A stretch of DNA of 64,000 nucleotides from Paroedura picta (lineage: Eukaryota > Chordata > Lepidosauria > Squamata > Gekkonidae), in the NCBI RefSeq assembly GCF_049243985.1, contig NC_135378.1, forward strand, positions 43,620,941 to 43,684,940, written 5' to 3'. Numbering within the stretch: position 1 is the first letter of the stretch; each line of letters begins with the position of its first letter. Shown here in pieces: positions 48,011 through 59,051 of the stretch. The position numbers and the translations under genes are program-made. Under the pieces are notes generated by a model. The model saw nothing but the letters and a program-made list of their open reading frames with translations, was not told where the DNA came from and searched no databases.

Positions 48011-49250
48011 TTTACACCAAATTTCCTTCACCGAAGTTCTCACAGATGCTCAGAGTTTCCTAGATATTGGATTCATGATCTCCATTGGGGTCCTGGCCTT
48101 AGAGACAGAGGAGATGGAAGGGGAAAATGTTGCAAGCTCTCCACTGGCTCCAGATGAAATGTGTACCATTTCTTTTGCAGGCATCAACAGTATACCATCG
48201 AAGAGGAGAAATAAACCTCAAAATTAGCATATAATCCCAACTACCTTCTAATCTTCCGCCCTCCACATCCCCCAAACCAAGTGTTTTTCTCCTTGCAGTA
48301 GTTGGGGTCTGTGCAGGAGAATGTCATTGAAGTCATAATATGGATGGTAGCTTTGAAGATGGTGGATTCCAAATGCTCCCCCGCAGCATAAAATAACTCC
48401 ATGCAGGCAGAAAGCCAGCACACCAAGGAGAGAGCATCTACTCCCTCTGACTGCTTGCTGAGCTTGTTTTATATTTGGGAGGATAATGAACACATTTCAA
48501 AATGTAGTCCTGCACCTGTGCATTATAAACCACTTTTCCTCTGTAACTTGTATGTATCCTACTAGTTACAGGGTTTCAAGAGCAGCCTTTCAGGGTTCTT
48601 GCTAGGTCAGCATAAATATTGCCATCAGCATACTGTTGAGCAGAAATCCTATCCTGCCCATAAGTCTTAACTGGAGAACAGAACTGCCCTGTTCATTTCA
48701 GATTTTCAGGGACCACACTGCAAATAATGTAGTGATGTTAAAAATTTCTGTGATTATGTTTTTAAACAGGACATGGCCCTGATATCAAAGAATGGAACTA
48801 TGATTTCCCCCTGCTTACTTTGACAAGCTCCAGTCCACACATTTCATCTCTTTCTCCCTCAAACTCATGAATAATTTGGTTGCTTTCCCTGACAAAGGAA
48901 GACTGAATCTTTTGAAGGTTACATAGCATGCCCTATATCTCACTCACCAGTTCTGATGCAGTTCAGCGCTGCATTTTGCATCCTATTATTTTAGTTACAG
49001 GACAGAGAATACCAAATTGTTTCCACGGATGTAGCATAAAGTCAAGTATTCTGATCATGCCACACATGGCAAGCAACCCTTATGAGAAAGCTAATGATCT
49101 ATGGCTGTTGTTTTTAGTGTAGCTTTCTCAACTGGCAAACAATACATCACAGAACGTCAGCAGATACCAGTTGGAGGCCTCGACAAAAACAAAATGTATC
49201 TCTCTTTACTATTAACAACTGCTTCTTCTCTTACACATTTCTAAAATTCT
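48011..49250. other. Intergenic, no gene recognised
   Basis: I found no exon, named repeat or RNA. Short open frames at 48241-48493 and 48928-49122 have no domain. Confidence 0.35.
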
Positions 49251-49254
49251 AGAT

Positions 49255-49370
49255 GGGTAGCCGTGTAGCACCAAACTACACCGGAGTGGCACTTCAACAA
49301 TGTGATTACTTATGCTAGCATAAACATCTTTATTCTTTTAAGGAGCTACTGGAGTCCTGTTTTCCATTCA
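49255..49370 (-). mobile_element. Decayed dispersed repeat related to 50792 family
   Basis: 'agatgggtagccgtgt' then 'aggagctactggagtcctg' resemble the complement of the repeat at 50792-50910, whose plus strand ends in 'caacacaggtacccatttga'. Heavily worn. Confidence 0.35.
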
Positions 49371-49924
49371 CACTGCAGACCACAAAGGAAAGAGAAAGCA
49401 TCTTAGCACAGAATTTTACCTCTGACATGGAATAGTTTGATTTCCACGCAACAGGCAAGAATAGTGTATTGACACTTTCTAAACTGCTACGATAAAAGAT
49501 CAACATTTATTGGGATGCTTCTTAGTAATCTATGGACACAATCAGACATTTCTTGAAATACAATATAAAGCTATGCATATGGCTTGAGATGTAGATATCT
49601 TAGTGGTACCTTTGGATTCTCCCTCCCTCTTTTGTAGTAGCCTTTGTGCACAGCCATGCAGATTGAATTTAAAGGATTAAGGGCTTGTTAATCCAGGAGC
49701 ACAAGGCAAAGCCCCTGAAAAAGGCATTATAATGTGTCATGAAAAAAAAATCCCTATCAGCTTCCTGGCTGCCAGGCTTCCAGAGGGCACTGCCCCATGC
49801 TGATAATGCAGTCCTCCACAACCACAGAGCAGCAAAGGGAAGCCCTGCTGTAGGCTGATGACAGGCAGCAAGCAACCTGGTCAGGATTTATCTATTTATC
49901 GTAAGGCATGTGGGTAATATAGCC

Positions 49925-50115
49925 AGGAGATCCTAATATAGCCAGGAGATCCTTGCCTGGCTACCAGGCAAGAGACGTTCCAAGGTGGGTGGCCGTCGCC
50001 TCCCCTCCTTCTCCTTCCATCACAGCCCTGGTTTTCCTTGAAGGTCACCCTTCCATGTACTAGCCAGGGCCGACACTGCTTAGCTTCCGAGATCAGACTT
50101 GCCCAGGCTATCCAG
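49925..50115 (-). mobile_element. 5S rRNA-derived SINE
   Basis: On the minus strand 'tctgatctcggaagctaagc' is 5S rRNA sequence, including its internal promoter box, followed by a 'ctggctagtacatggaagg' equivalent of the 5S 'CTGGTTAGTACTTGGATGG'. It then runs into a non-5S body ('gcctggtagccaggcaagg'). It lacks the intact 5S 5' and 3' ends, so it is a SINE and not a 5S gene. Confidence 0.75.
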
Positions 50116-50791
50116 GTCAGGGGATACAATATCAAATGCAAGGAAAGTATATCTATTATTTAAATACTGTTACCCCACTTCTCTCCTGCAAAGCAGGACT
50201 CAGATCAACTTAAAAAACTAAAAACAATCTAAAATCAGAACACCATAATAAGAGCTCCTCTATTATTGTGTGGGGAGGGGGGAAAGAGAGAGATGATGCT
50301 GGTGACAGGTAGACAGGTAGATATCTTTCAGGCAGATATTTCAAATCGAGTTTTATTAGTCACACTGTCTAAATGTTCCTATGCAATTTGGACTCACATA
50401 ACTTCCCAAACCTCTGCAGGATGAACTCCCAAGACTTTGACAATAAACCTGCTCACAAGTTACAGTGAACGTGTGTACAATCCATGTACACTGTACACTT
50501 AAAAAAAAAATTTTTTTTCCACATGGCATTGGGCAATTATGTTACATAAATCACACATTTATCCATGTCCTGGTCTCTGATTTCATTTGTAACAATAATT
50601 TGCAACATAAATATACATTGGTTCTTCCTTAAAGATGTATGAACATGCATGTAGGTTGTGCATGTGTCTACTGTAGCATTCAAAACAATGTCAAAGGATT
50701 ATCATTGGCTGTATTTGGTTGTGACACTGTCTACTGATGTAACAGAATTGATTTTTGCTATAAATTCCCTGTCATGGAAGGAGATCATAGT

Positions 50792-50910
50792 CTGAGGAAG
50801 AGTGCTTGCACTCGAAAGCTCATGCCCTGAATAAATCTTTGTTGGTCTTAAAGGTGCCTGACTGGACTCTGATTTTATTGTGCTACTTCAGACCAACACA
50901 GGTACCCATT
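50792..50910 (+). mobile_element. Dispersed repeat with hammerhead-ribozyme-like head, best copy
   Basis: CTGAGGA (50792-50798), a 6-bp hairpin GAGTGC/TT/GCACTC (50800-50813) and GAAA (50814-50817) follow the hammerhead core layout CUGANGA - stem II - GAAA. The body continues 'ataaatctttgttggtctta', 'aggtgcctgactggactc' and 'cttcagaccaacacagg'. Penelope-like elements are known to carry such minimal hammerheads in their terminal repeats; assigning this repeat to them is inference. No protein-coding part is present. Confidence 0.55.
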
Positions 50911-51068
50911 TGAATACATAGTGGAATGAAAGTCTTTAAGGAAGAACAGATCCTAAAGGATAATTACAAAGCTTAGTAAAATGACAATGTATCACAATGT
51001 TAAATGTATTACAAAGAGACTATGGGTTCTAATTAAAACAATGCCATGGGCATGGCATGTGAAAAAGA

Positions 51069-51533
51069 ACTTTTCTACACATGTTGGATAATGCAGTTTC
51101 AATTAGCTTTTTCAGCTGTGAAACAGGAAAATCTACTTCTAACAGAAGTTGAACAATTCTACAAGGCCTGCAAAAGGAAGCTCCTCCACCAGGCACTTAG
51201 TTGAGGTCAACCTTAGCCAATCACCCCCCCCTTCTTATTGGCCCCTTAACCTCCCTCTTATGGGAACCACTGCTGATCTATCCAACTCACAGGGCCATCA
51301 GTATGCCATAGTTGATTCAAGGGTCTTTCCATTGTTCTACCATTCTAATATATTGTTTACTGTTACCATTATATTATTACTGTCCCAATTATTGAGTTAT
51401 CTGTATTGTTCCTGTTTTATGTAAGCCACCCTGAGCCTTCTGGGAGGGTAGTATACAAATATATAATAAATAAACAAAACCCAAAATGTATTGAAAGTGC
51501 ATTATCCAAGGTGTGCAGAATGGTGATCTGAAT
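51069..51533. mobile_element. Short MITE, copy 3, split by an L2 insertion
   Basis: The left half 'acacatgttggataatgc' to 'ggaaaatctacttcta' (51077-51142) and right half 'aaatgtattgaaagtgcatt' to 'gtgtgcagaatggt' (51484-51533) join into the same order as the uninterrupted copy at 17185-17298. The L2 fragment at 51146-51480 therefore landed inside it. Confidence 0.6.
51146..51480 (+). mobile_element. L2 LINE 3' copy inside a MITE
   Basis: Encodes EVEQFYKACKRKLLHQAL, matching the L2 C-terminal xEFRRACKTELFRQAF. It ends with 'taagccaccctgagccttct' and an (AATA)n tail. Confidence 0.75.
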
Positions 51534-51889
51534 AAGGCAGGAGTGTGGTGGCTGCAGTGAAATGGAGCATCCAGCACAGAAGACAAGAGAAGTGATAGTC
51601 CCCTGGGCACAAAGGAGCTGCCCAGAGTGCAGCAACAGCATCGCAAGGAGAATGCCATTGAAATAGTAGTCTGTGACTGAGGAAGTCTGGAATCGAAGGA
51701 TAAAGGAACTGCAGGGCGACTGGGCGGCAGCAGCCAATTAGAACTGACAGTGGATCACTGCGGCTCCCAGCGCAATCCTAAAACCTGAGGAGGATTCTGC
51801 GCACATCTCTTGGTGAAATGATTGGGGAGGGACCAGGAATTTCCCCTCAAATTGGCGGCCACGTGACTGGTGCTTTTTGCCTTCTCCTT

Positions 51890-52171
51890 TTCCTTAGGCG
51901 ATTGGAGGAAAGAGAAAACTGGGACTCCGGCATGGACAAAATCCCAGAGAACTGCAGGGACTCAGAAACGCTGGGGACCCGCTGCACGAAGACACGGCCA
52001 TCGCGCTCTGCGGTCGAGAAAGCGGTTTGCCATCAGAGCCCCTGGGGCGAAGAGAAGCGGACTCCTGCGAACCAAACATAAAGGACCACCGGTCCTGTCG
52101 AAGGTGCAGTCTCGCCTCTGCTGGCCAAAACGGGGACGGCAACGCACCCGCGGCGAAGAAGCAGCCGGCAG
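51890..52171 (+). other. Candidate 5' non-coding exon A
   Basis: Ends in CAG|GTAAAT at 52172, a strong donor, within the CpG island. The 5' limit is a guess. ORFs through it (51818-52175) overlap in several phases and do not look like a protein family, so I treat it as 5' UTR, presumably of MFAP3L. Confidence 0.35.
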
Positions 52172-52275
52172 GTAAATGCGGCTTGTCCGGCTAATAACTT
52201 AGCGCGGCTCCGGGAATAGCTCTCGGCTTTTCCTTACTCTCCACCCCCTCCCCGGGAAAGACGGAGGCTGAGCCT

Positions 52276-52289
52276 CCCCCCCCCCCCCC
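52276..52289 (-). repeat. Poly(C)/poly(G) run with G-quadruplex potential
   Basis: Fourteen consecutive C on the plus strand, then further C runs (cgccccacccccc). The minus strand could form a G-quadruplex inside the putative promoter. Confidence 0.7.
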
Positions 52290-52439
52290 GCGCCCCACCC
52301 CCCGCCGCCGCTCCTGCCCGGTCCAGCGGGTCCTCTGACCTTCGGCGCGCGGGGGAAGGCAAGGAGCGAAGGACAAGCCGGCGCAGCTTCACAGCAGCCT
52401 GGCTCAGCCTCGAGCATGCTCAGTGCCTCCCTGACCTAC

Positions 52440-52631
52440 TTCTGCCTGCCGGAGCCGGAGAGCGCTGCCTGCCTGCCTGCCTGCCTGCCGCTGTGCTGCG
52501 CGAGGGAGCCCTGGCCGGCGACTGCAGGGGGAAGCGCGTGCGGCATGAGGGGGCCACACTAGCCGCCTCCCGCCACCGGCCCGACGCAGCCCCCGCCAAG
52601 CCCAGCCCGCCAGCCCAGCGGAGCCGCCTCG
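52440..52631 (+). other. Candidate 5' non-coding exon B
   Basis: GC-rich, with a (CTGC)n run at about 52466-52490, and ends G|GTGAGC at 52632, another strong donor. It may be an alternative first exon of the same gene. The 157-codon antisense frame across it is a composition effect. Confidence 0.35.
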
Positions 52632-52892
52632 GTGAGCATTCGCGCCCGCTTGTCCTTTGCAGGGGCCGCGCAGCGCGGGGGCGCCCTGCCGCGGAGGGCA
52701 AGAGGGAAGCGACCCGTGGCGCCGGCCGGGCAGCTGGTCCCGGACACGGGAAGGGGGGACGTGGCGAACGGGGAGGGGGTCTTTGGAGAGGGGCAGGGGG
52801 CCTGGGCGGTGCGCTTGGTGCCGACTTCCTAGGAGTGGGGTCCGAAGGATGCTGCGAGACGGACCGGGAAGGTCGAAAGGACTCTTCTACCA

Positions 52893-52997
52893 TTTATGCT
52901 CCGCTCACGTTGGATAATGCACTTCCAGTGCGCTTTGGCAGCTTTAGGTAATGTGCTTTTGCTTCTAAAGAGCATTGTCTAAAGTGGGCAGAATGGG
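52893..52997. mobile_element. Short MITE, copy 4
   Basis: 'cgttggataatgcacttcca' and 'cttctaaagagcattgtcta' then 'gggcagaatgggg' match the palindromic element of 17185-17298 with more changes. It sits on the downstream shore of the CpG island. Confidence 0.5.
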
Positions 52998-52999
52998 GT

Positions 53000-55690
53000 T
53001 GCAGCAGTAGTGTGTGTGTGTGGGGGGGGCGCCCTGGGCACCCTGGAGTGATTTTTAAACAAAGGAGTGCTTGTGCATGTGCAGAAGATTTCCTCCTCAA
53101 TCACCATAGCTCCTAGAGGGTTCCTGGACTAGGGCTCGAATTCACAGAGCTTTTAAAGATATTCTGTGGGGAGGTTGGCAGTCCTGCCTTTAGTTGGCAG
53201 TCCTGGCATGGTATAGGATCCAGTGGCAGACTTCACTAGTGGACCTTCCCCTGAGTCTTTCCAAGGGGCTGGGGCTTTAACTAGTCAGAGGACAAGGATT
53301 AATTATCCTGCCTTCCCTTTGGAATATACGATGGGCTGAGGGCTGGTGGGTCTTTTTGACAGCCTCAGAGCTTTGGTTTGAAAGAAAGAGAAGGATGGGG
53401 GACATCACTTGCGACCTTGAGCTGCGGAGTGGAAAAATTAAGACCAGGCCTATCCTTCAAATGTAAATGTGTAAGTATAAATGTCTCTTTTCCCCCTCCC
53501 CTAAAAAAAAAAAAAAAAAGCAAAGGAAAAGTCCTTCTTCAGTGAAGGAAATTTTGGAACTGGAAGACTTGGACTGGTGCTTGGCTAATCCTCCAAGTGT
53601 GATTTGCTAGAAATAAAATTTGGGAAACGACTTAGTGCCATTCATTTTTATGCCCAGGGCTGGAAGTGCATTTAATTTCAAAATGGTATGTGGACATGGC
53701 CATAGGCAAGGAGGCATCCAGGTTCATTTTAATCTGGGTGAAACACAAGATTATGGAAGAATTGCAACATGTAGGATGGAAACAACTGGCAAGGTGACTC
53801 CCAGGCTCAGGTATGATGGGGCACCCAGAGGAGGATTATTCACCATCTTGTGCAGTTTTATGCTGGTATGCTCTCCCCATTGTTGCCCCATAACCTGTCT
53901 GCTTAGAATTTAGTTACCATACATGATGAGAGACACTTGTGCTGCATGGAACGTATGGTTGGCAGCGCACCTGAATGGGGGAAGGAAGGCCTGGCTGTGC
54001 CCTAAGAGACAGAGGCATCTACTCCTTTCAGCCGGATCCTGTGGATAGTCTAGCTACACAGATCTAAGGCCCACTGAATTCAAAGGGGATAACTTTCAGG
54101 TACATGTATAAGCTAAGCATTCCTTTCATTTCCTGCTGCCTGCTCCCTGGCTCAACAAACTAGTCCAAACTGCATTATAGAAGCTTGCCTTATTTTGTTA
54201 ATATTAAATCATGGCTTTGTTCTGACTCAAAGCTTCAAATCCTAAAATGGTCATAGCTGCTAAAATGATTAAAATATTAAAGCAACAACAAATATTAAAG
54301 CAAACTGCAGTTCTTTCAAGATGGGGGAGCAGGAGGCACACTCCTGAAAGGCAGCTATCGAGGAGCCTGGCATACACCCCTTGGGAGGGAGTTCCAGAGA
54401 GCTGCCACCACTAGAAAAGGTAGGAAATTTGCTGTTTGTATTCCATCAGAGACAGATTTGAATGATGGCTGTTTTTTATGTCCCTAAAGAGAAGTGGCCA
54501 TTTCTTCTCTGTTCTGGTATTCTTTGGTGCAACCTGTGAAATGTTGCACTGGGCACAATTAATTAGCCTGCAGAGTGTCCTGAGTCACCCTCTTCCAACT
54601 GTGGCATATTGCAGTGTGGGCTCCCACCACATTCCCTGCCAGCAGTGTCTTTCTCTCTCTCTCTTCCCCATGCTGTCCTTTCCCTTTTCTTTTCATTTAA
54701 CATTTAGAGTTTTGTGAAAATCACTGTTTTGTGGTTTTGAGTTGACCCTGATAAATATCTTACCATATTGAGTTTTTCTTCCTAATGGATGAACATGGCT
54801 ACTTTTGTAGGCACATCATGGTGGCATGATCACATATCTTGAATTAGTGATGCACACAATTCCCCAAACTCAGTTTGATTCAGAACAGGGCTTAGCAAAT
54901 CACAGTTGTTGTTGTTTTAACAAATTGAAAATTGTTTAGTTGATTTCAAGCTCAGTTCAGATCCTGTCAGTCACAGGAACAAAAAGGCCTCCATGGTCAT
55001 CTCCTTCCCTCCCTGGTGGAAGAATACTTCTGTGGCATCATCCTGAGATGTCAATGAACTGAGACATGTGATTTCCAGAGCACCAGTGTTCCATATTAGT
55101 TGTCCTTGAAAAACTACATTTCCTAGTCTCACTGCTGCCTGTGTAGCTCCTGTGGCAGTATTCTGCCAGCCTCAGAGGTAAGGGGAGGGAGAGCAAGGGA
55201 GGGAGGCCTCCTTTACTGTCATCTCCTCTGGTACCTCAGCATTTGCCACAACTATTAGCTAAATGGGTGAGTGGGTGGGAGAAAATTACAGTCTGAACCA
55301 AAGAATAATTATTCACTTCTGCTGAGTTACAAGTTACCAGCCCAGTTCAGATTGTGTACAGAAAATTTTGAACCTCAGAGGCATCACTGTTTTGAATTTA
55401 GTATGTGACACATTTGGTAGAAAAGTTGGCTATATACCACAAATGGATAAGCTATGATTTGTAATTAGTTCAGGAACATGAATAGACATAGCTAGGCATA
55501 TACAATTCAGTCCAAATAGTACCTGAATTACCTGAAAAGTATCTGAATTAATGTTGATTCAGACACTTTTTGGACAAATCTGGTCTAAATCACACTACAT
55601 CTTAAGTTAAAGTGCCCGAACCATGATTTGGGCGTGAATCATCCATGTGAAGATCAGGCAGTTTAACAGGACCAAAAATGTCCTTTTATG
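53000..55690. other. Putative MFAP3L intron 1, no gene recognised
   Basis: No coding exon or named repeat. An A-run is at 53502-53519. A 97-codon frame at 53620-53913 has no domain. Confidence 0.4.
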
Positions 55691-55762
55691 TCCATTCTGT
55701 GATCTGGGGGGGGGGGGTGAAGGAGAGGCACCAGATTAGCAGCATAGCTGCAGGAGCCTCTC

Positions 55763-56305
55763 TTCATAAGAATCCCAAAGTTTAAAAAAGATTGAACCAA
55801 GGGGTCCAGTTATCGGCCCATTATGCATAGAGTGGAAGGTCCGCATTCGGGGTGGAACGGTGGCAGCTAAAATCACCAATTATGCACACTGCAGGCAGCA
55901 ACCGGGTGCAGAGTCACGTATGCCGCCGAAAAAGCCACATTAGCGAGATGCGGAAGTGGAGCTTCCCGGAACCAGGGCACAACCAGAAGTGGCTCCAGAG
56001 TAGCAGAGTGCATAATTGGATACTCTGGGTTTTGCCGCCGTTGTGTTCCGTCCCGTGCATAAGCGGTTTGCTTCGCTTCTTCCTCCTCCGCGTTCTCCAT
56101 GCCGCCGTTTCAGTGGCCGTGCATAATAGGCCATACAGGCACCCAAAGAAAGTTCCTCCATTGCTTCCAGTGACAAGACAGGAACAGATAATCTTTTCCC
56201 CCTTTCCATTAGAAACAATGGAGGTTGGATGGTGCACCCCCTTTGGGTGCCCATAAATTGGACCCCCAGGTCCAATCTTTTTGAAACTTCGGAATTCTTT
56301 TAAGG
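55763..56305. repeat. Foldback structure with nested small DNA element
   Basis: The left arm 55763-55813 (core 'aaagattgaaccaaggggtc') and right arm 56252-56305 (complement core 'aaagattggacctgggggtc') are inverted copies of about 50 bp. Between them lies the inner element 55815-56132 and a further unpaired 120 bp. Confidence 0.65.
55815..56132. mobile_element. MITE-like element with repeated TGCATAAT motifs
   Basis: Terminal inverted repeats GGCCCATTATGCA (55815-55827) and TGCATAATAGGCC (56120-56132). The TGCATAA/TTATGCA core recurs inside at about 55880, 56009 and 56057, so there are five occurrences in 318 bp. Non-coding; frames of 75-134 codons across it conflict with one another. Confidence 0.6.
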
Positions 56306-56309
56306 AAAC

Positions 56310-57510
56310 ATCAAAGGATTGTTCAATCTAGTTTTTGAGGGAACGCAGAGACCATCTTTGTCATCCAGTTGCATTTACACTGGGTTTTGGAGAAAATTAG
56401 TCTTGAAGTGTGGAAACATTTATTTTTATTTAAAATGCAGTTGCAGATGCAGCATCATGTTCATTGTGGACTGCCAAAACACTGTGCTTACCAGGGCTAG
56501 TTTATCTTTATATTTTTCTCCTTGACTCGTTTTAAAGGGGTCTTTAATTATCATCTTAATTTGGTATTTCCTGTTTGTTGGTAGGGCAAAGGGATTCCTG
56601 AATTAGCCTTCAGTTAGTCAGGTCAATCTCTCTCTACCTCAAGGACTGGGAATCAGACATGCAATGGGAGTTCTTTGCCTGCAGTATTTATATAGAAGTG
56701 GCTACATCCTCCAAAACATCTTTTTGTATCCTAGAACTGCTGTCCGGTATGGCGACCTACATTTAGCCATCATCACACATCTTTGTGCTAGCTTTAGTGA
56801 CATCATATTGTGTGACTTTGCCTTTTATTGCTGTTTGCAGTCAAAACTATCCCCCACCCATTTTATTTTTTATAATTTTAGTTATAGAACTATATTTTTT
56901 AACATTCTACTTTTGAATTATTGTTACTGTAAAAGCATTCTTGTCTAGAACCATCCCCAAAGTCCTAAACAAAACCACCAATTGCACAAAAATGTATTTT
57001 AGGGACTACCTAAAATGCTACCAAGCTTTGCTGTCTGAGTCATTAAACAATACATAGCTCAATATCCAGAAGTGTATTTACTTTATGAACTCAACTAAGA
57101 AAGCCTTACTGATCCCTGGTGCCCCGTTCTAACTTGATGGTTTGGGTTTTGTGTTTGTCACATATTGTTCTGAAGAACTGGAAGCAAATAAGTTGCTTTA
57201 ATAAGAATTTTATGGAAGTCCCAAGCATTTAATTTAAACTGCCAGCTATCTTTCAGCACTTTTAATTAAAAGTGTTCCTCATTGGGCTAGTCCCAGGAGA
57301 TGCTTATCCAGATACTTGAAATGGCTTAGAGAAACAAGGAGCAGCCATGCATACACTTATAATCTTCACAACAATTTTCATGGTACATGTCTTAACTTAT
57401 TTGGCAATGAAATGTAGGCTTTACAATGAAGAAAATAGGAAATAGAAGTCAAGAGTACTGAATGCTCTCATTGCCAGTTCATGTGTCATATATACATTCC
57501 TTACATGAAA
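56310..57510. other. No gene recognised
   Basis: AT-rich sequence without exon-like or named repeat signal. Confidence 0.4.
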
Positions 57511-57518
57511 CTCTAGTG

Positions 57519-59051
57519 CAGTGGTTCTCAACCTTCCTATTGCTGCGACCCTTTAATACAGTTCCTCATGTTGTGGTGACCCCCAACCATAAAATTATGT
57601 AAGTGTTCTTTCACAGAAATTAAACCGAAACTGATCAATGGCATGAAGATCCATTGTTCATGATTGTATATAAATTGTTTTTTTTCCGGGGTTTCTCAGT
57701 TCAGTTCTGCCTCTTGTTCCGCAAAGCTGCGCCACCACCTGGAACATCTGGTGGGAGACTGCGCTGAATCTTTGATAAGGTTCCCCATGATGTTCTGATA
57801 GATAAGTTGAAGGACTGCAATAGTTAGGTGGCTAGGGAATTGGTTAGAGAACCGCACTCAAAGAGTTGTTGTCAATGCTGTTTCATCGGACTGGAGAGAG
57901 GTGAGTAGCGGGGTACCTCAGGTCTCGGTGCTTGGCCCGGTACTTTTTAACATATTTATTAATGATCTAGATGAGGGGGTGGAAGGACTACTCATCAAGT
58001 TTGCAGATGGCACCAAATTGGGAGGACTGGCAAATACTCCGGAAGATAGAGACAGAGTTCAACGAGATCTGAACACAATGGAAAAATGGGCAAATGAGAA
58101 CAAGATGCAATTTAATAAAGATATAAGTGTAAAGTTCTGCATCTGAGTCAGAAAAATGAAAAGCATGCCTACTGGATGGGGGATACGCTTCTAGGTAACA
58201 CTGTGTGTGAACGAGACCTTGGGGTACTTGTGGATTGTAAACTAAACATGAGCAGGCAGTGTGATGCAGTGGTAAAAAAGGCGAATGCCATTTTGGGCTG
58301 TATCAACAGGGGCATCACATCAAAATCACAAGATGTCATAGTCCCATTGTATACGGCACTGGTCAGACCACACCTGGAGTACTGTGTGCAGTTCTGGAGG
58401 CCTCACTTCAAGAAGGACATAGATAAAATTGAAAGGGTACAGAGGAGAGCGATGAATATGATCTGGGGCCAAGGGACCAAGCCCTATGAAGATAGGTTGA
58501 GGGACTTGGGAATGTTCAGCCTGGAGAAAAGGATGTTGAGAGAGGACATGATAGCTCTCTTTAAGTATTTGAAAGATTGTCACTTGGAGGGCAGGATGCT
58601 GTTTCCGTTGGGTGCAGAGAAAAGGACATGCAGTAATGGGTTTAAACTAAAGTACAATGATATAGGCTAGATATCAGGAAAAAAAATTTCACAGTCAGAG
58701 TAGTTCAGCAGTGGAATAGGCTGCCTAAGGAGGTGGTGAACTCCCCCTCACTGGCAGTCTTCAAGCAAAGTTTGGATGCACACTTTTCTTGGATGCTTTA
58801 GGATGCTTAGGGCTGATCCTGCGTTGAGCAGGGGGTTGGACTAGATGGTCTGTATGGCCCCTTCCAACTCTATGATTCTTTGATTCTATAAGGTACTGCT
58901 GGAGTGGCTGGTGGCTGAGCACGGGCACTTGTAGGAGGAGTGGCAAAAGTGGCAGCACCTCCACCCAGCCAAGCTGCTCACCCTGCTGCGACCCCTGTGA
59001 AAGGGTTTTTGACCCCCAAAGGGGTCCCGCCCCTCAGGTTGAGAACCACTG
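57519..59051 (+). mobile_element. SPIN-like hAT element interrupted by a CR1
   Basis: The left end CAGTGGTTCTCAACCTTCCT, then 'tttaatacagttcctcatgt' and 'gtggtgacccccaaccataa', and the right end 'cgacccctgtgaaagggttt' to AGGTTGAGAACCACTG match the termini of SPIN (Space Invaders) hAT transposons, which spread horizontally among tetrapods including squamates. Flanks CTCTAGTG and CTCTAGGA share 6 of 8 bases of the nTCTAGnn-type target duplication. A CR1 occupies about 57770-58888. No transposase remains, so it is a non-autonomous copy. Confidence 0.8.
57770..58888 (+). mobile_element. CR1 LINE, 5'-truncated, inside the SPIN-like element
   Basis: Starts in the reverse transcriptase ('FDKVPHDVLIDKL'). 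It continues through 'SSGVPQVSVLGPVLFNIFIN' and 'FADGTKLGG', where family members have YADDTKLG, so the catalytic motif is damaged. Then come 'ALVRPHLEYCVQFWRP' and the 3' UTR with 'caactctatgattctttgat'. A stop and a frame change separate the two open segments (57901-58146 and 58176-58670). Inactive. Confidence 0.9.

Larger units (their letters stand above)
51720..52860 (+). promoter_or_regulatory. CpG island, probable MFAP3L promoter
   Basis: The only long GC- and CpG-rich stretch in the window that is not a transposon. A CCAAT box (agccaatt) lies near 51734-51739, upstream of the GC rise, and several GC-box-like runs follow. Direction is inferred from splice-donor consensus on the plus strand and from human synteny, where MFAP3L lies next downstream of AADAT on the same strand. 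I see no MFAP3L protein sequence, so the assignment is by position. Confidence 0.6.

Noticed and set aside
50050-50115. 5S rRNA gene
   Set aside because: Only the internal part of 5S is present, fused to a SINE body.
52420-52951. 157- and 152-codon frames on opposite strands
   Set aside because: CpG island composition effect; more likely 5' UTR or promoter than protein.
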